Positions 23,401 to 34,390 of a DNA stretch of 64,000 nt are shown in pieces; position 1 is the first letter of the stretch, and every line of letters starts with the position of its first letter. The notes beneath the pieces were generated by a model. The model saw only the letters and a program-made list of their open reading frames with translations. It searched no databases and had not been told where the DNA came from. The position numbers and the translations under genes are program-made. This DNA is from Favolaschia claudopus. Taxonomy: Eukaryota > Basidiomycota > Agaricomycetes > Agaricales > Mycenaceae. The DNA is taken from the NCBI GenBank assembly GCA_037176885.1, contig JAWWNJ010000044.1:558001-622000 (forward strand). Reading direction: 5' to 3'.

Positions 23401-26373
23401 GACACCGCTGCCTGGATACCCTGGAAAAAGGTGGCCAGCGCCACTCAACGGTCTCGTCCTTGTCCTGGGCCAGAAATCGTAGAGTCTCGGTTTGCCATAA
23501 ATGGAAATAATTGAAGTTCGTCATGAAGTCAGAAGGTGCAATATGGGTGCTGTATAAACAATTAACTGTCGAAGGGCACAAGACTGAGCCCAAGAATAGC
23601 CAAGCCTCGTCGGTGGCGAGAGATGAGGACCTCGGTATCTAGACCTTAACGATTGTCCTATTTGCGCGCGGCGGAGGTTGACCAGTAAAAGTTCAGTGGA
23701 CAAAAATACCCCACAGCGTACTCCAAGAGCATATGCATCGAGGTTTATCAGCTCATCGTGGGTTAACAGTCTTTTTGCAGGCCATGAGGCAGGCCGCTCC
23801 CTCGTGAGTAATCCTTGGTTTATTTTTTGGAAATATGAACGAACAATAAGGCATCGATACTCACAGGTTTTCGAGAGATCCTAGCCATCCGCGGAGTGGC
23901 GTACGTGCTGAAGAAAACGTCCAGCTTTCCTGACTAACGGCGTGAATCGCAGAAACGCAATTTTCTAGACTATAGGCAGCGAGGTCGCGCTACCGCTGCA
24001 CCGTTCTGATGTTATCAGCGATGTCAGGCGTTTCCCGAGAGCAGGAAACTGCGACCTTGTTCGACGTGAGACAGCACGTCCTGCTCAAAGTTTCAGTATT
24101 GTCTCTCTTCCTGAGAAAAAGGGCTTATCACCACACGACCGCAAGAGTTAAGGGTCGCTGGAGAGTCGTCATAAGTGTTACGTATGTATGGCGCTCGTGG
24201 AAAGCGTCGCGCAGACACCACGTCGTGCGCTTCCTTCGGACGGCAAATTACTAAGTCTTCACGAGACTTGGACAAACTGAAGGGAGTGGTGGTATCACTT
24301 GTTTGGGCGAATCAAGCCAGTGGCGGACATCACAACTGGCGGGTGAAGATGGATGACGCTACTGGGAACGACAGGAAGAGGAGTCAGACCTCGGACGACT
24401 GTGAGAGACAGTCCACACGACTATCCGTTTGTTAGGGTCTGTCGGTCGCAGTCGATAGAGCCAGAGATTGCCTCGGCAGTAATGATCGGCGTTGGGCGTA
24501 TAACCACGTCGGTCAAAGGGCAAGTTCCGTGGCCAGAAAGGGGCGTCGGATCGCGTTCGCCGCAGTTGTGCTCGCGGGACCAGTCAATGTCCAGTAGAAG
24601 GTCTTGGAAGCACGTAAGAGGTAAAATAGGTTGCGAACTACTTTGTAGATCACGGTGGCGCTCGACTGCAGAACAGAATATGAGAAGATGGTAGGAACAT
24701 GCTGTAAAAAAAGAGTAAATCCCCTCACGTGGACAGTTCTTCTTTGTTCGAGGAAAGTTGCTTAAATTTTCTTTGGAATGAGAATCGTGGGTGTTTGACG
24801 GAACCGAGGGAGTGGGTCAAGAGATTTGTACCAGAAAGGGAAAGAACGCCATTCTGGAAAACGAATTAGACTACGAGGTTGGGTAAGACAGATCCTGGGA
24901 TAACGCGATGGGCCAGTACAGCGGGTCGAAACCAAGGGAGGGGTAGCATCCAATAGCCTGGAACGACTTGGGAAGTACAGTCTTGGAGGAAATCAATTAG
25001 CCATGAGCAGAAAACAGTCATACCTTGCCAATTAACGGCTATATCCAGTTGGGTACAGGACAGAGAGTCCAAGAATTGCATGAGCGGCCTCTCGTTATGA
25101 AGGATTTCGTATCTTCGAGGGGTAAATGTCGTCGATAAAAATAGATCTGGCGAGAGTGAAACGGCCAATGGAGCCAGGCCAATTTCAGCAGCATATCCGC
25201 CAATCCAATGGACGCCTGGGAGGTGACTCCCACTTCCACGTGTAAATAGGCGTTTAAAACCACGTTTTCGAGACTGGAAAAAAGATGGACGAATACGATA
25301 ATGCCCTGGAGGCTTGAGATCTGGACATCATGCTGTGGAACCAGGTGTTTGAGGATTGGTAGAGGCGTAATGCAACATAGAATCAGTGTTACCCAATTCG
25401 ACAAAAAAGGGGGGCACCTATTTTGTGGCTAGGACCAAGGAAAGAGCCGGACACAAAGTTGATTGGCTTCGTTGGTTTCACGCAGCGCATTTACAGAGTG
25501 CGGAGGATATTTTAAGAGAATTTGAAGGAACTTGATCGATGAGCTCCTCGGTGGTAACGAGAAAGAGGGAAAAAACACCCAGCTCTGCATAGACTAGATC
25601 AGGAAAGCGTTCCCACCAGCCATTCGGAAGTGATTGGATATGAGGAGGGGACAGATATGGCGCCCGACGATGACTGGGTAGCTTTTTCTGCACAACATGA
25701 GAGCTGATGGCGTCTTTCTAACGTTCAATTTTCTGATGGGGCTCATCGGGTTCCCCAAGTGGCTGAAAAGCTCGGAAACGGTCCGAACTTCAGAAGATTG
25801 AAGGCAGAGATGAACCGTCTAGTGTGTGCAACCGTATTCAGGACCCAGGTTGGAAAATCGGGGAATAGGAACATCTGCACGTGACCGACATTGATGTAAG
25901 CTGTGTATGCTCAGCGCTACGGCTCTCCGTCTTCCACTTTGGACCCAAGTTTGTCGCCAACATCCTCCGTACCAGTGGGCTTGCTTCAGGACTTTGACCC
26001 AAGGATAAGGCATACCAGAAGTCAGACAAAGTATTCTCTCGGGCTCTGTACCATTAGCTTCTTGGGGGACCAGTCATCAGATTCGATTCTTGGGACTGCC
26101 CTCTTCAAGACCGTGGCAGCTTTCCCCCCTCTTGGGTCTTTGTTCCTCGCTGCTTCTTCTTCCCAGGCCTGCCTTTCTCTCTCAGCTTTCAAATCTTGCA
26201 TAGTATCTCCACGCGTAACCGGGTCTCAGTAACTATTTTCTGTTTCTACACGTGAGTATTGCTAGTTTGTTTTAAACTGGATTCATTTGGGCTTGCTTGT
26301 CGTTTTCGATCGGGTGTCTGTGCACTATAAGAACATCCGAAGACACTCGAGTATCCCTCCTCGATTCTACGAG
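20435..26373. other. 5.9-kb gene-poor region with decayed coding fragments
   Basis: No intact gene can be read. On the minus strand two areas keep protein-like segments that recall the N-terminal and repeat regions of agaric F-box proteins: 22565-22804 (FRACNNFTDFSRYKSIWLS) and 24780-26030 (described separately). A small TCC run lies near 22495-22507. The rest is short frames on both strands. Confidence 0.4.
24780..26030 (-). pseudogene. Broken coding fragments, possibly an F-box/LRR-like relic
   Basis: In minus-strand order: VRTVSELFSHLGNPMSPIRK (near 25775), NGWWERFPDLVYAELGVFS and TTEELIDQVPSN (near 25540-25625), LFSSLENVVLNAYLHVEVG (near 25250), then SLSPDLFLSTTFTPRRYEI and a following CTQLDIAVNWQG (near 25040-25160). 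These lie in different frames, with no canonical introns between them that I could find. For example, the frames near 25200 differ by one base. The style (FPxLxxxEL, LENVVLxA) recalls the degenerate leucine-rich part of agaric F-box proteins. An intact gene with unusual introns is possible but less likely. Confidence 0.35.
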
Positions 26374-29300
26374 ATGTCGCCCTATTCTTATCACTCTTAC
26401 TACTCCCCTCCACCTCACCACTTCTCCTCGTATACTGACCCTCTTCCCTATGCCCACCAGGAGATATCGCTGTCCCCGCAGGACCGTCTCATGTCCCACT
26501 CTATGCAACCGCCCCCATCGCCCACTATTCCAATCGATCCTGCCCTATCATTATATCCCCCATACTACCCCTCGTATCCACCTCAGCACCAGCCACCCGT
26601 TCCCTCGCATCTTTCCCTACCCCACAGCTACTCTTCGCCGTCGTCTCAAGGCTCGGACACAATTGGAACGCCCCCAATGTATCACTCGTCCGCAAATGTC
26701 AATGGCAAGCGGCCTGGATCCACAGTCTCGAATGGAGCGTCCAAGAGAGCTCGAAAAGACGAAGATGATGATGACCCTCAGAGCCCCATGGCGGAGAAGG
26801 AAGAGGGCAAGGCTAAGCCCACTCGGGGGTCACGGTACTGTCGTCTGCGCCGCCTCTCCGAGTACAAACTGATTCGTTCTTCAGCGCCTGTACTGTGTGC
26901 CGTCGGCTCAAAATGAAGTGCGTCGGGGCGGAGAAGGGTCCGCCGTGCAAGCGATGTATCGCTGGAAATCACGAGTGCATCTTCGAAGAGTCGAATCGAG
27001 GCAAGCGATCCTCAAAGTAGCCGCTTTATCTCCACCCATATGACGACACAGCTAAACTTTGCTTTACAGAAAACACGAACTGCTTACGCGTTCACTGCGG
27101 AAAATGGAGCGAACTCTTGACACAGTATTGCGGTCCATAGGGAATCCCAGCCTTGCTTCGGGAATGATCTCTCGATCGCCATCTCCAACAGACCAATCTG
27201 CGTCAACTTCTGCTCTCATAGCAGCACGTTCGCCTTCCCCGCCCCCTGCCTCAGCCCCTGCTTTCCGGAATCGTCCAAGCTCGCCGAAACTTCACTCGCT
27301 GCCTGATAACTCCCTAAACCCCCTCGGGCTGTTGGCAGAAGCCAGCCTCGCTAATCGCCGTGCCCACGGCTTCAACCCCGCCCAAATAGCGGTAAGGCCG
27401 CAACCTGGGGACACGAAAATTGGGGTAGCAAGTGACAATTATTTCAAACCTGGTTTGTCCTGCTGCTGCTATTGTAACAATCTCTCACTGATCTTCTAGG
27501 ACCTATCTCTATTCTGCCTCTTCGGCGGCTGTTTATCGAGCGACAAGTTCAGCCGGAAATGCTCAGCTTCGTTACGACCGACGAGGTTGTGGATTTGTTC
27601 AACATGTTCGCATCTTCTTCTTCCTACGACCATACTTCAAACTGATTAACGAGCCTCAGTTTCTTCGAGCATATCAACGTAAGAGCATCCGTCTTGTCGC
27701 AGGGCGCCTCTCAAGCTCCTTCTTAGATGCACTCGAATCTCCTCGACCGCGATTTCCACACACCGTCGCTAGTTTGCTCAAGGTCCCCGTTTCTCTTAAC
27801 CACGAGTGAGTTCTCTTACGGAAAGTCCCGGCTATGACCTCAATATGCTGTAGTATGTGCTATTGCGAGCAAGTTCTACGACGCCAACCCCGAGCTCCAC
27901 CCCAAGCTGACGGAACTGGCCAAGAAGCTCGCGTTCAGCGTTCCCGCGGCTGGCTACAAATCTCTTGAGATCGTCCAGGCCTACCTCCTGCTCGCCCTCT
28001 ACGGATGTGGTGCTGTCGAGCGGTATGAGCAAGATCGGACGTGGCTTCTTTTGGGAATGGCAATTCGGTATGTACATTTTTGGCAAGCTTCGTGCCTCCT
28101 GGCATCAGATTCGTTCGCTGACTTTTGCCTCCTTCCATTCCAGTATTGCAACTGACCTAAATTTGCACCGCAAGTCGGCGCTCGTCGGTGAAGACAGCGA
28201 CGAGGGCCGAGCTCGTGATTATGAGGTGCACAATCGAGAGCGGACGTGGATGCTATGTTTCTGCCTCGATCGCAGTCACAGCGCTCAGATGGGCAAGCCT
28301 TATTCCATCAAGGAGGAGTGGGTGTCTTTCAGCTCACGCGCTATTCCCCCCGCTCACTCACGTGGCCTTTAAGCTTTGTGATTCGGAACGTTCAAAATTG
28401 GATTCGCGCGCCTGTCAGTATTGCCTCCGACCAAGGACTGGCTTCGTATGTCGTATGTCTTCTTTTCTTTTCTTCCCCTGGTCCGTTCGCCGACGGTACC
28501 CAAAACAGGATCTTCAACGCATCATTGCACGTAGTTTAGATGTACTCTATTCTGGGACGGACACCCCCTCTGGGCTCATACAGAATTGCGATTATCTCTT
28601 GGTCATCAAAACCTTTGAGACCCAAGTCCTCGCCTGGCAGCAACATTGGAACAGTATAACCGACACAAGGAGTACGCGCATTTACTCCAATTTCACCGTC
28701 GCCTGGACTGACTCGTGCTCTTAGATCTCTCGTCCGCATCCAACGAGTATCGAGTCTACATCTTCCAATTCTACTTCCACTACACGATGCTGGTTCTCAA
28801 TTCCTTTGGCCTGCAAAACGCCATGGAACGGGCGCCTCTGGATATTGGGCACTTCTTCGCCCGGGTTCACTCCTCCGCCATGGCGTGCGCAGTCATCGTC
28901 CGCGACCAGTTGGGCCCTCGTGGTTTCATGAAGTACTCCCCTGACTCGCACTTCGTCCTGACATCGTATGCTGTTTTGAGTCTTCTCAAGGTATATTCCT
29001 TCAGCCTCTTTGTCCAACCTTGTCTGACGACCCACTCCCCAGCTCATACGTCCCGAATTCCAAGCCTTCCTCGAAAACGAGGACCAGACCATTGGGCTCG
29101 TAACGGACGTCGCTGATGTCCTCGAGAAGATCGCCGCGAACCCATTGCATACCCCTGCGTTGTACAGCAAGTTCTTGCGCGCACTGATCTCCCAACGTAA
29201 GGATGGGCCCTCGTCAGCACCGGAATCGAAACCTATGTCGCGCAGCTCCGGACATGGACCGCCGACGCCCGACATCCCCCAATTCAGCAGCCCTTCCTTG

Positions 29301-29746
29301 ACTTTCGGCGCGACCGACAAATCGGGAACGTTCACGCTGAATGAGTTCCAATTCGATGGGGAGATGGGACCTGTTGCGGACATGTCTGTGTTCCCACCCA
29401 CAATGGCTCCAACACCATCCGAGGACACTCTTGGGGCGTTGACCATGGATAACATTCTCAGCAATGGGTTCTGGGACAGCATGCTGGTTCCAGGTTAGTG
29501 GTTATGTTGCGTCGGCCGCACAATAGACTGACCATTCTCTCGCGTATAGGTTACAACACCATGGAAGGATTAAGCGGTGGATTCATCTTCGGTGCCGGTG
29601 GGAGTGGTCTCATTACGCCTCGCATCGGGCAGTCACCGCTTCATTCGGGGCTCAACACTCCCGCGCGAGGATCCCCACAAAACGTGCTGACGCAGATGAA
29701 CATCAACGCTGCGTTCCGTCATGATGGTACCAAGGACGCCGCATAG
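26374..29746 (+). CDS. Zn2Cys6 (GAL4-type) transcription factor with fungal-specific regulatory domain
   Basis: Thirteen exons give 905 aa: 26374-26828, 26885-27016, 27070-27452, 27500-27605, 27660-27678, 27727-27805, 27854-28067, 28144-28317, 28374-28452, 28509-28671, 28725-28990, 29043-29493 and 29550-29746; every junction keeps phase. Residues 1-150 are rich in Pro, Ser and Tyr with a basic stretch NGKRPGSTVSNGASKRARK. The zinc cluster (about residues 153-181) is CTVCRRLKMKC, eight residues, CKRCIAGNHEC, spanning an intron. A basic linker (GKRSSKKHELLTRSLRKMER) likely begins a coiled coil. The middle has the fungal_trans signature set: LPLRRLFIERQ, FFEHIN, CAIASKFYD, LLLALYGCG, IATDLNLH and MGKPYSI. 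The C-terminus is acidic and Gly/Ser-rich, likely activating. Target genes unknown. Exon 5 is only 19 bp. Confidence 0.88.
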
Positions 29747-30234
29747 TCCTGTCGCTCTTGTCGCTTTGCTATTCCACTGTTGGTGTATTTTTCTCCTGTA
29801 CCTTATCTTGCACCTGTTAGTAAGTGTTATATGTTTTTACTTGGTATCTACAACGTGGGGACCACTCTTTATGTTATGTATCATACTCAATGCACGCCCA
29901 CAACATGTATAGTAGTACGTTGCTTCTTGCTACATAGACCCCACAGACCCGAATAAACGGTCTTTTGACTGAACCCCGGGAGACATCTTAATTGATGCGC
30001 CCACAACCAGCGCACGGACCCGCACGGGCTCATCCGCAAACACCGTCAGGAGGCTCTTTGAAATATGGAGGAAATATTCAATAAGCGGGCTGGTCAAAAA
30101 CTCCTCATTAGCCATTATGCTACGCTATGTGAACTCGGGACTTGTCATGAAAATACAGTTCGTGTGATGGTACATGTAAGTATGGTTCCCCCTCCATGGA
30201 TCCCGAGTGAAGATATGGTGGAAAAATACAATTT
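29747..30234. other. Convergent 3' flanks, no gene seen
   Basis: 488 bp between the stop codons of the transcription factor and the SNG1-like gene, which converge. T-rich stretches after 29757 are compatible with 3' processing of the plus-strand transcript. Confidence 0.4.
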
Positions 30235-32020
30235 TCAAACGGCTTTTGTCCTCCGCTGTACCGCTATAGCCCGCCTGCGCACCAACCACTGTATGAGTGG
30301 GAGGCTTATGCACGAGACAGCCACCCATGCGATGAGTATACCAAAGTTCATACCCACTAATTCCAACAAATCGTCAGTAGCTTGTCGAATTTCGAAAAGG
30401 AGGCAACCCTACGGTCATTTTTCGTCCCAAACACGATGGCTCTAACCGCGCGCGAAATGTTGTAGAATGGGAATGCATAGCCGTATCTATAGACGCGCGG
30501 GAGGACTTGGAGAGGGAAGATGGAGACGGAGACGTTGGTGATGATCCACAGGATGAGGAAGAAGGGTATGAAGCGGACAGTGAGGAGGGGGAGGACCGCG
30601 TCGAGGGCTAGACCACTAGGATGCATTGTGAGTTTTGGTAGAAGGGATTAAAAGGAGACCTAGATGCGCTCACCAGGCGAGCATGCCGATCCAGTTGAGC
30701 ACCCAAAAGATGACAAAACCTGCGCTGCCGAAGTGACGGTCAAAGGGGAGTTGGAATGCGCGGCTAAGGAGGGTGTAGAAGAGCTGTATGATGGTCCTCG
30801 TGAGTTGTAGTAGAGAGATCGGAGATGGGAGGAAACACACCGAAACAAAGAAGTATGCGGCGACGGATGTTGTGAGGCGAACGCGAATGAGGGAGCCCAG
30901 GTTTAGGGTTTTTTCGATTCCGGACGCTGCCCGCGCAGCTGCTGAGACGTTGACGATGAAGAACTGGGAAAAAATATGAGCAGGTCTTACTGTACATCTC
31001 GGAAAAGACAGTGGCGAACCGCTAGTATAAGGACGTATATCAGTCCAACGAAGGTTACCGCACTTGCTCTACAACCAGAGGTCAATTTTTGGGTTACAGC
31101 AATTATAGAAGGGACTAACACAGGGACGTCAAATGGTCTGAGATTTTCCGTCGTGAAATAAATTGGTCGCGTAACAAGTTGCGGAGCTGTTGACAGCAGC
31201 GTCGCAACATTAGTAGACGATGAGATATTCTTTGCGAATTGTAATGCGAAGTCGTAGGTTATGGCTTGCAATTCTGCAGAGACAATCCGGCTGTGAATTC
31301 GACTAAGGGTTGCGATGAGGGCTTAGTTCGTTAGACTGTTGACGGCACCTACAAAATGTTTTCATTCCTCGCCTCAGATCCCATGAACGTGATGGCGAGT
31401 GACGAGTCAGGAGATGCATTAGCAGCGGAGACCGCCGCAAGGAGGTCATCACTGGCTCCGGCGTTGACTGAGTTGGCATGTCAGATTCTAATGGCGAGAA
31501 GTGTAGAGGTGGGACTTGCTTGCAACCGCATACCAAATTTTCTCTTGCACAATCGCATCTTGTAAATCGGAGATACCTCCGGGAAAATTGCCTGCAGAGA
31601 CAACCTGCCACGAGACACCATTGGTACCAGCGCTGATGTTGCTGAGGGCAGCTGACACGGTTTGCCCAATTGCACCACCGTCGAAGTCCTCAACAACGTT
31701 CAGGACCGGAGCAAACACTGGCACATGCAAACGGAAAAACTCACGACAATCCATCCGGGCAGAGGGTGATGCGGGGTACTCCACAGAGAACCCCAGTATA
31801 TAGGAAATACCGCGAAGATTGCTATACATATGGCCGTTACACCACCAAACACTGTCTTGAGGTAGATTGCACGAGCAGCGGCAGCTTGCGGTGATTTATC
31901 GAGGAACTGAGCGGAAAAAGGTACGGGTGAGCGCGTCGCGTGGGATGAAGAGGGTTCATCGTGATCTATTGTCGCCTCAGAAGAGCTCGACGAGGTTACT
32001 GGAGCGGGCATGATGTCCAT
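30235..32020 (-). CDS. SNG1-like multi-pass membrane protein (DUF3533)
   Basis: Nine exons: 32020-31745, 31688-31520, 31467-31353, 31290-31120, 31068-31020, 30963-30841, 30783-30674, 30615-30413 and 30356-30235, giving 445 aa. A Ser-rich cytosolic start is followed by TM1 (ICIAIFAVFPIYWGSLW). A long loop follows, with the family signature GWIVDFDGGAIGQ and ITFMGSEARNEN. Then come four or more TM segments (AVTFVGLIYVLILA, SLFYTLLSRAF, PFFLILWIITNVSVSIF, MNFGILIAWVAVSCIS). PFYNISRAVRAIVFGTKN is the SNG1 family mark. Yeast SNG1 confers resistance to nitrosoguanidine and affects lipid asymmetry at the plasma membrane; the role here is inferred. The second intron (31519-31468) is GC-AG with donor GCAAGT; no GT donor gives the needed phase. 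Confidence 0.87.
31468..31519 (-). other. GC-AG intron in the SNG1-like gene
   Basis: On the minus strand the donor is GCAAGT, followed by a CTGAC branch-like motif and acceptor ACTCAG. It joins WYAVA to INAGASDDLLAAV in frame (phase 1). All GT donors nearby give the wrong phase or a stop. GCAAGT is the usual form of the rare GC donor. Confidence 0.7.
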
Positions 32021-32359
32021 GCTAGTTCTAAAATTCGGGGTTCAAGAAAAAAAAATGGGATGTTGTCTGAATGGGACATTAGCCCTTTTAATATTGTACA
32101 ATTGTTCGTTAGCGAGCAGCAGCCTTGTGGACTCGCATCCGGGCGCGCATTCGTCGGTATGAGGCCGTTTTTTGTCATCGCGAGCGTTGTTCGAAAGCTC
32201 GGTAAACCGGATTGAGCGAAAAAAGGAAGTTGGATCGTGGCTTACGGAGGCGGCATCTGTCATCTCGGAACACCATCGGAATATCGGATAGGTTGAATTT
32301 ATTCCGAATTCTCAATGTTCGTGAAGAAAAGTGGTCAGAACTCGGAAAACTGATTCCGT

Positions 32360-33105
32360 GGATAATTCTATTTGGGAACCCCAGGTTTTCGGCTAAGGGG
32401 TTCCCAAATAGAAAGAGTCTATTTGGGAGCCCCAACTTTCCCGGCGAATCCCGGCAACTCCGTGGCATCAGTTGATCCCAGTGATCTGCCGATTTTCGGC
32501 ATATATGAACAATTTGACATCTACCATTTATTGACAACGACTTCGAGATGACCCAAGTCGCAGTGTAATCTCCTGCCTTATACTGGCCTAGTTTACTCCC
32601 GTTCCTTTTCCTTTCGGAATTCCAGGCGCAGGCTAATCAATTCACCGAAATTTAGGCAAGTAAGTTCCCAACCAATTTTGAACCAAATTTTCTGCAACCA
32701 AGAGCGTGAAGCGATGTAGTACTGTGCAGTATTAAGGTGCTTAAAGATGCTTTTCTACTTCACAATTTTTTTCTGAATACCACGGTTCACGTTAAGCAAA
32801 TAAATATCTGCTGTTTTGTCTGCCGCGATCCCGCTCTCCGGCATGACCGGCACTGTTTTTACATTCACCTACAAGCATGAAATCTTTTGAACTCGACTGG
32901 CAATGTGTTCTAAGCACAGAACCATCCTTTTATTTACTACTGTTCAACTTGCTAGCAATATCTCAGCTGCAGCGGCACGGCCCCGGCAGCGTGACATCAT
33001 TGTTCTCAATGTTCTGAAACTGTGACTCTTATTTGGGAGCCCCGCTCAAAACCTGGGGCTCCCAAGGAAGCCCCAGGAGTTTGGGGTTCCCAAATAGAAT
33101 TATCC
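32360..33105. mobile_element. 746-bp non-autonomous DNA transposon (MITE-like) with palindromic ends
   Basis: Both ends begin GGATAATTCTATTTGGGAAC (plus CCCA), a 24-bp perfect terminal inverted repeat. The element is flanked by a 9-bp direct repeat TGATTCCGT at 32351-32359 and 33106-33114, which reads as a target-site duplication. Each end is itself folded. At the left, TCTATTTGGGAACCCC (32367-32382) faces its complement at 32397-32412, with a further copy at 32418-32433 (one base different). At the right, related units lie at 33027-33043, 33055-33065 and 33083-33098. No transposase frame. A 9-bp duplication is usual for Mutator-like elements, so a MULE-derived MITE is likely; the class is inference. 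Confidence 0.85.
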
Positions 33106-34200
33106 TGATTCCGTGGCAGGCACAATGACAGTATCGGATTTGTGGTGCATGTGCTGCAGAGGGAGATCTAGACTGTGTTCGATTTCTCTGTGAAAGAAAC
33201 GATATTTAGAAAGTTCGTAAGTTGAACCGTGGGAACAATTGGACCTCGTTCAAGTTCAACTTCGAGGCGGGCCGTGTACCGGTGGCGGACTCGTCTCGAG
33301 CGCGCTTCCCTCAGCATAGCATGGCCTGCCAATCTTTTCATGGATTTTCCTGATAATTCTTGTCAACAGCAAGCTTCCAAATCATCATCTAAAAGTTTAA
33401 GTTAAATTGGCACTGGCCGTACTATGTACTATGCTCTGACCTAGGACAAACCTTACCCTCGCTCAGCGATAAAATCCATCTTCGGAATGTCTACGCCGTA
33501 ACTCAATGTAAGCTTCTCATTCGCCAGGGAAAATGTTCCTTCGACGGCTTGAAACTGTACGAAGTGCTGGAGTCCGTCGGAAAGTTTTACTTACGTTTCA
33601 ATGGGATCCGTAGATTTCTGATGAGGGGTGGCCGCGGCGCACGGCGGCGTGCTTCCGCTGAGATGCAACATATGCACCGTTACATCCCAAATCGACGGAG
33701 ATTTGTGGCGTACTGTATGTGCTAATCCCTTTCTTCAGGTTTTCTGATTTTTTCTCCACAGCGAAATCGCCGATTAGTTTGCCACTGTGCTGTTCGTGTG
33801 ATTCTCCCATACATACAGAGACGTAAAAACCCTTAGAATGGGTCTCTGCGCATGTGGAGAGAGGTGTCAACGTCGCTGAGATTTTTCGATACTAAGAATT
33901 GCTTGATTTTGAAGTGAAGCGGAATGGATGTGCCGGCTGTGAATATTCTCAGAGGAATTTGCTCAACATTGTTTAAGGAACACCCGCACAAGCGGCCGAG
34001 CCTCTGGATCCGCCACAGATAAGAGAACGAACCTGTCAACGATTGCCGCAGTGTACTGCTTATTATTGAACGAGTTGTATTTAGTACTGTACCTTTTAAT
34101 TTCCGGTTCGAGGCCTGAGATGAGAGAATTGATCTGCGAATAATTGACGCAGCGGTTCATAATGATAGAGTCGTATTTAGGTTTGACTGTACCTGTCAAT

Positions 34201-34390
34201 TCCCTGAGGATATTTGGAGCAAGAAAGACATCACGGTGATTACGGCTACACTAGCAGAGTCAAGTCGCTCAAAAGATCCGTGCCTGTTGAGTCCGGAGTC
34301 GAACTTCCCTGAGAGAGATACTTGGAGGTTGAAAGACATCACGGAGATTGCGGCTACACAGTCGAATGGTGAAAGAGATCTCAGGAGACC
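34201..34390. repeat. Imperfect tandem repeat, two units of about 105 bp
   Basis: Two similar blocks start with TCCCTGAG at about 34201 and 34308. Shared phrases are TTGGAG, GAAAGACATCACGG and GATT(A/G)CGGCTACAC. The remainder of each unit has drifted. No frame is kept across both, so it is more likely an old local duplication than a protein repeat. Confidence 0.5.

Noticed and set aside
34281..34320. A stretch resembling a tRNA T-arm (GGAGTCGAACTTCC)
   Set aside because: No matching acceptor stem, A-box or anticodon arm could be drawn around it.
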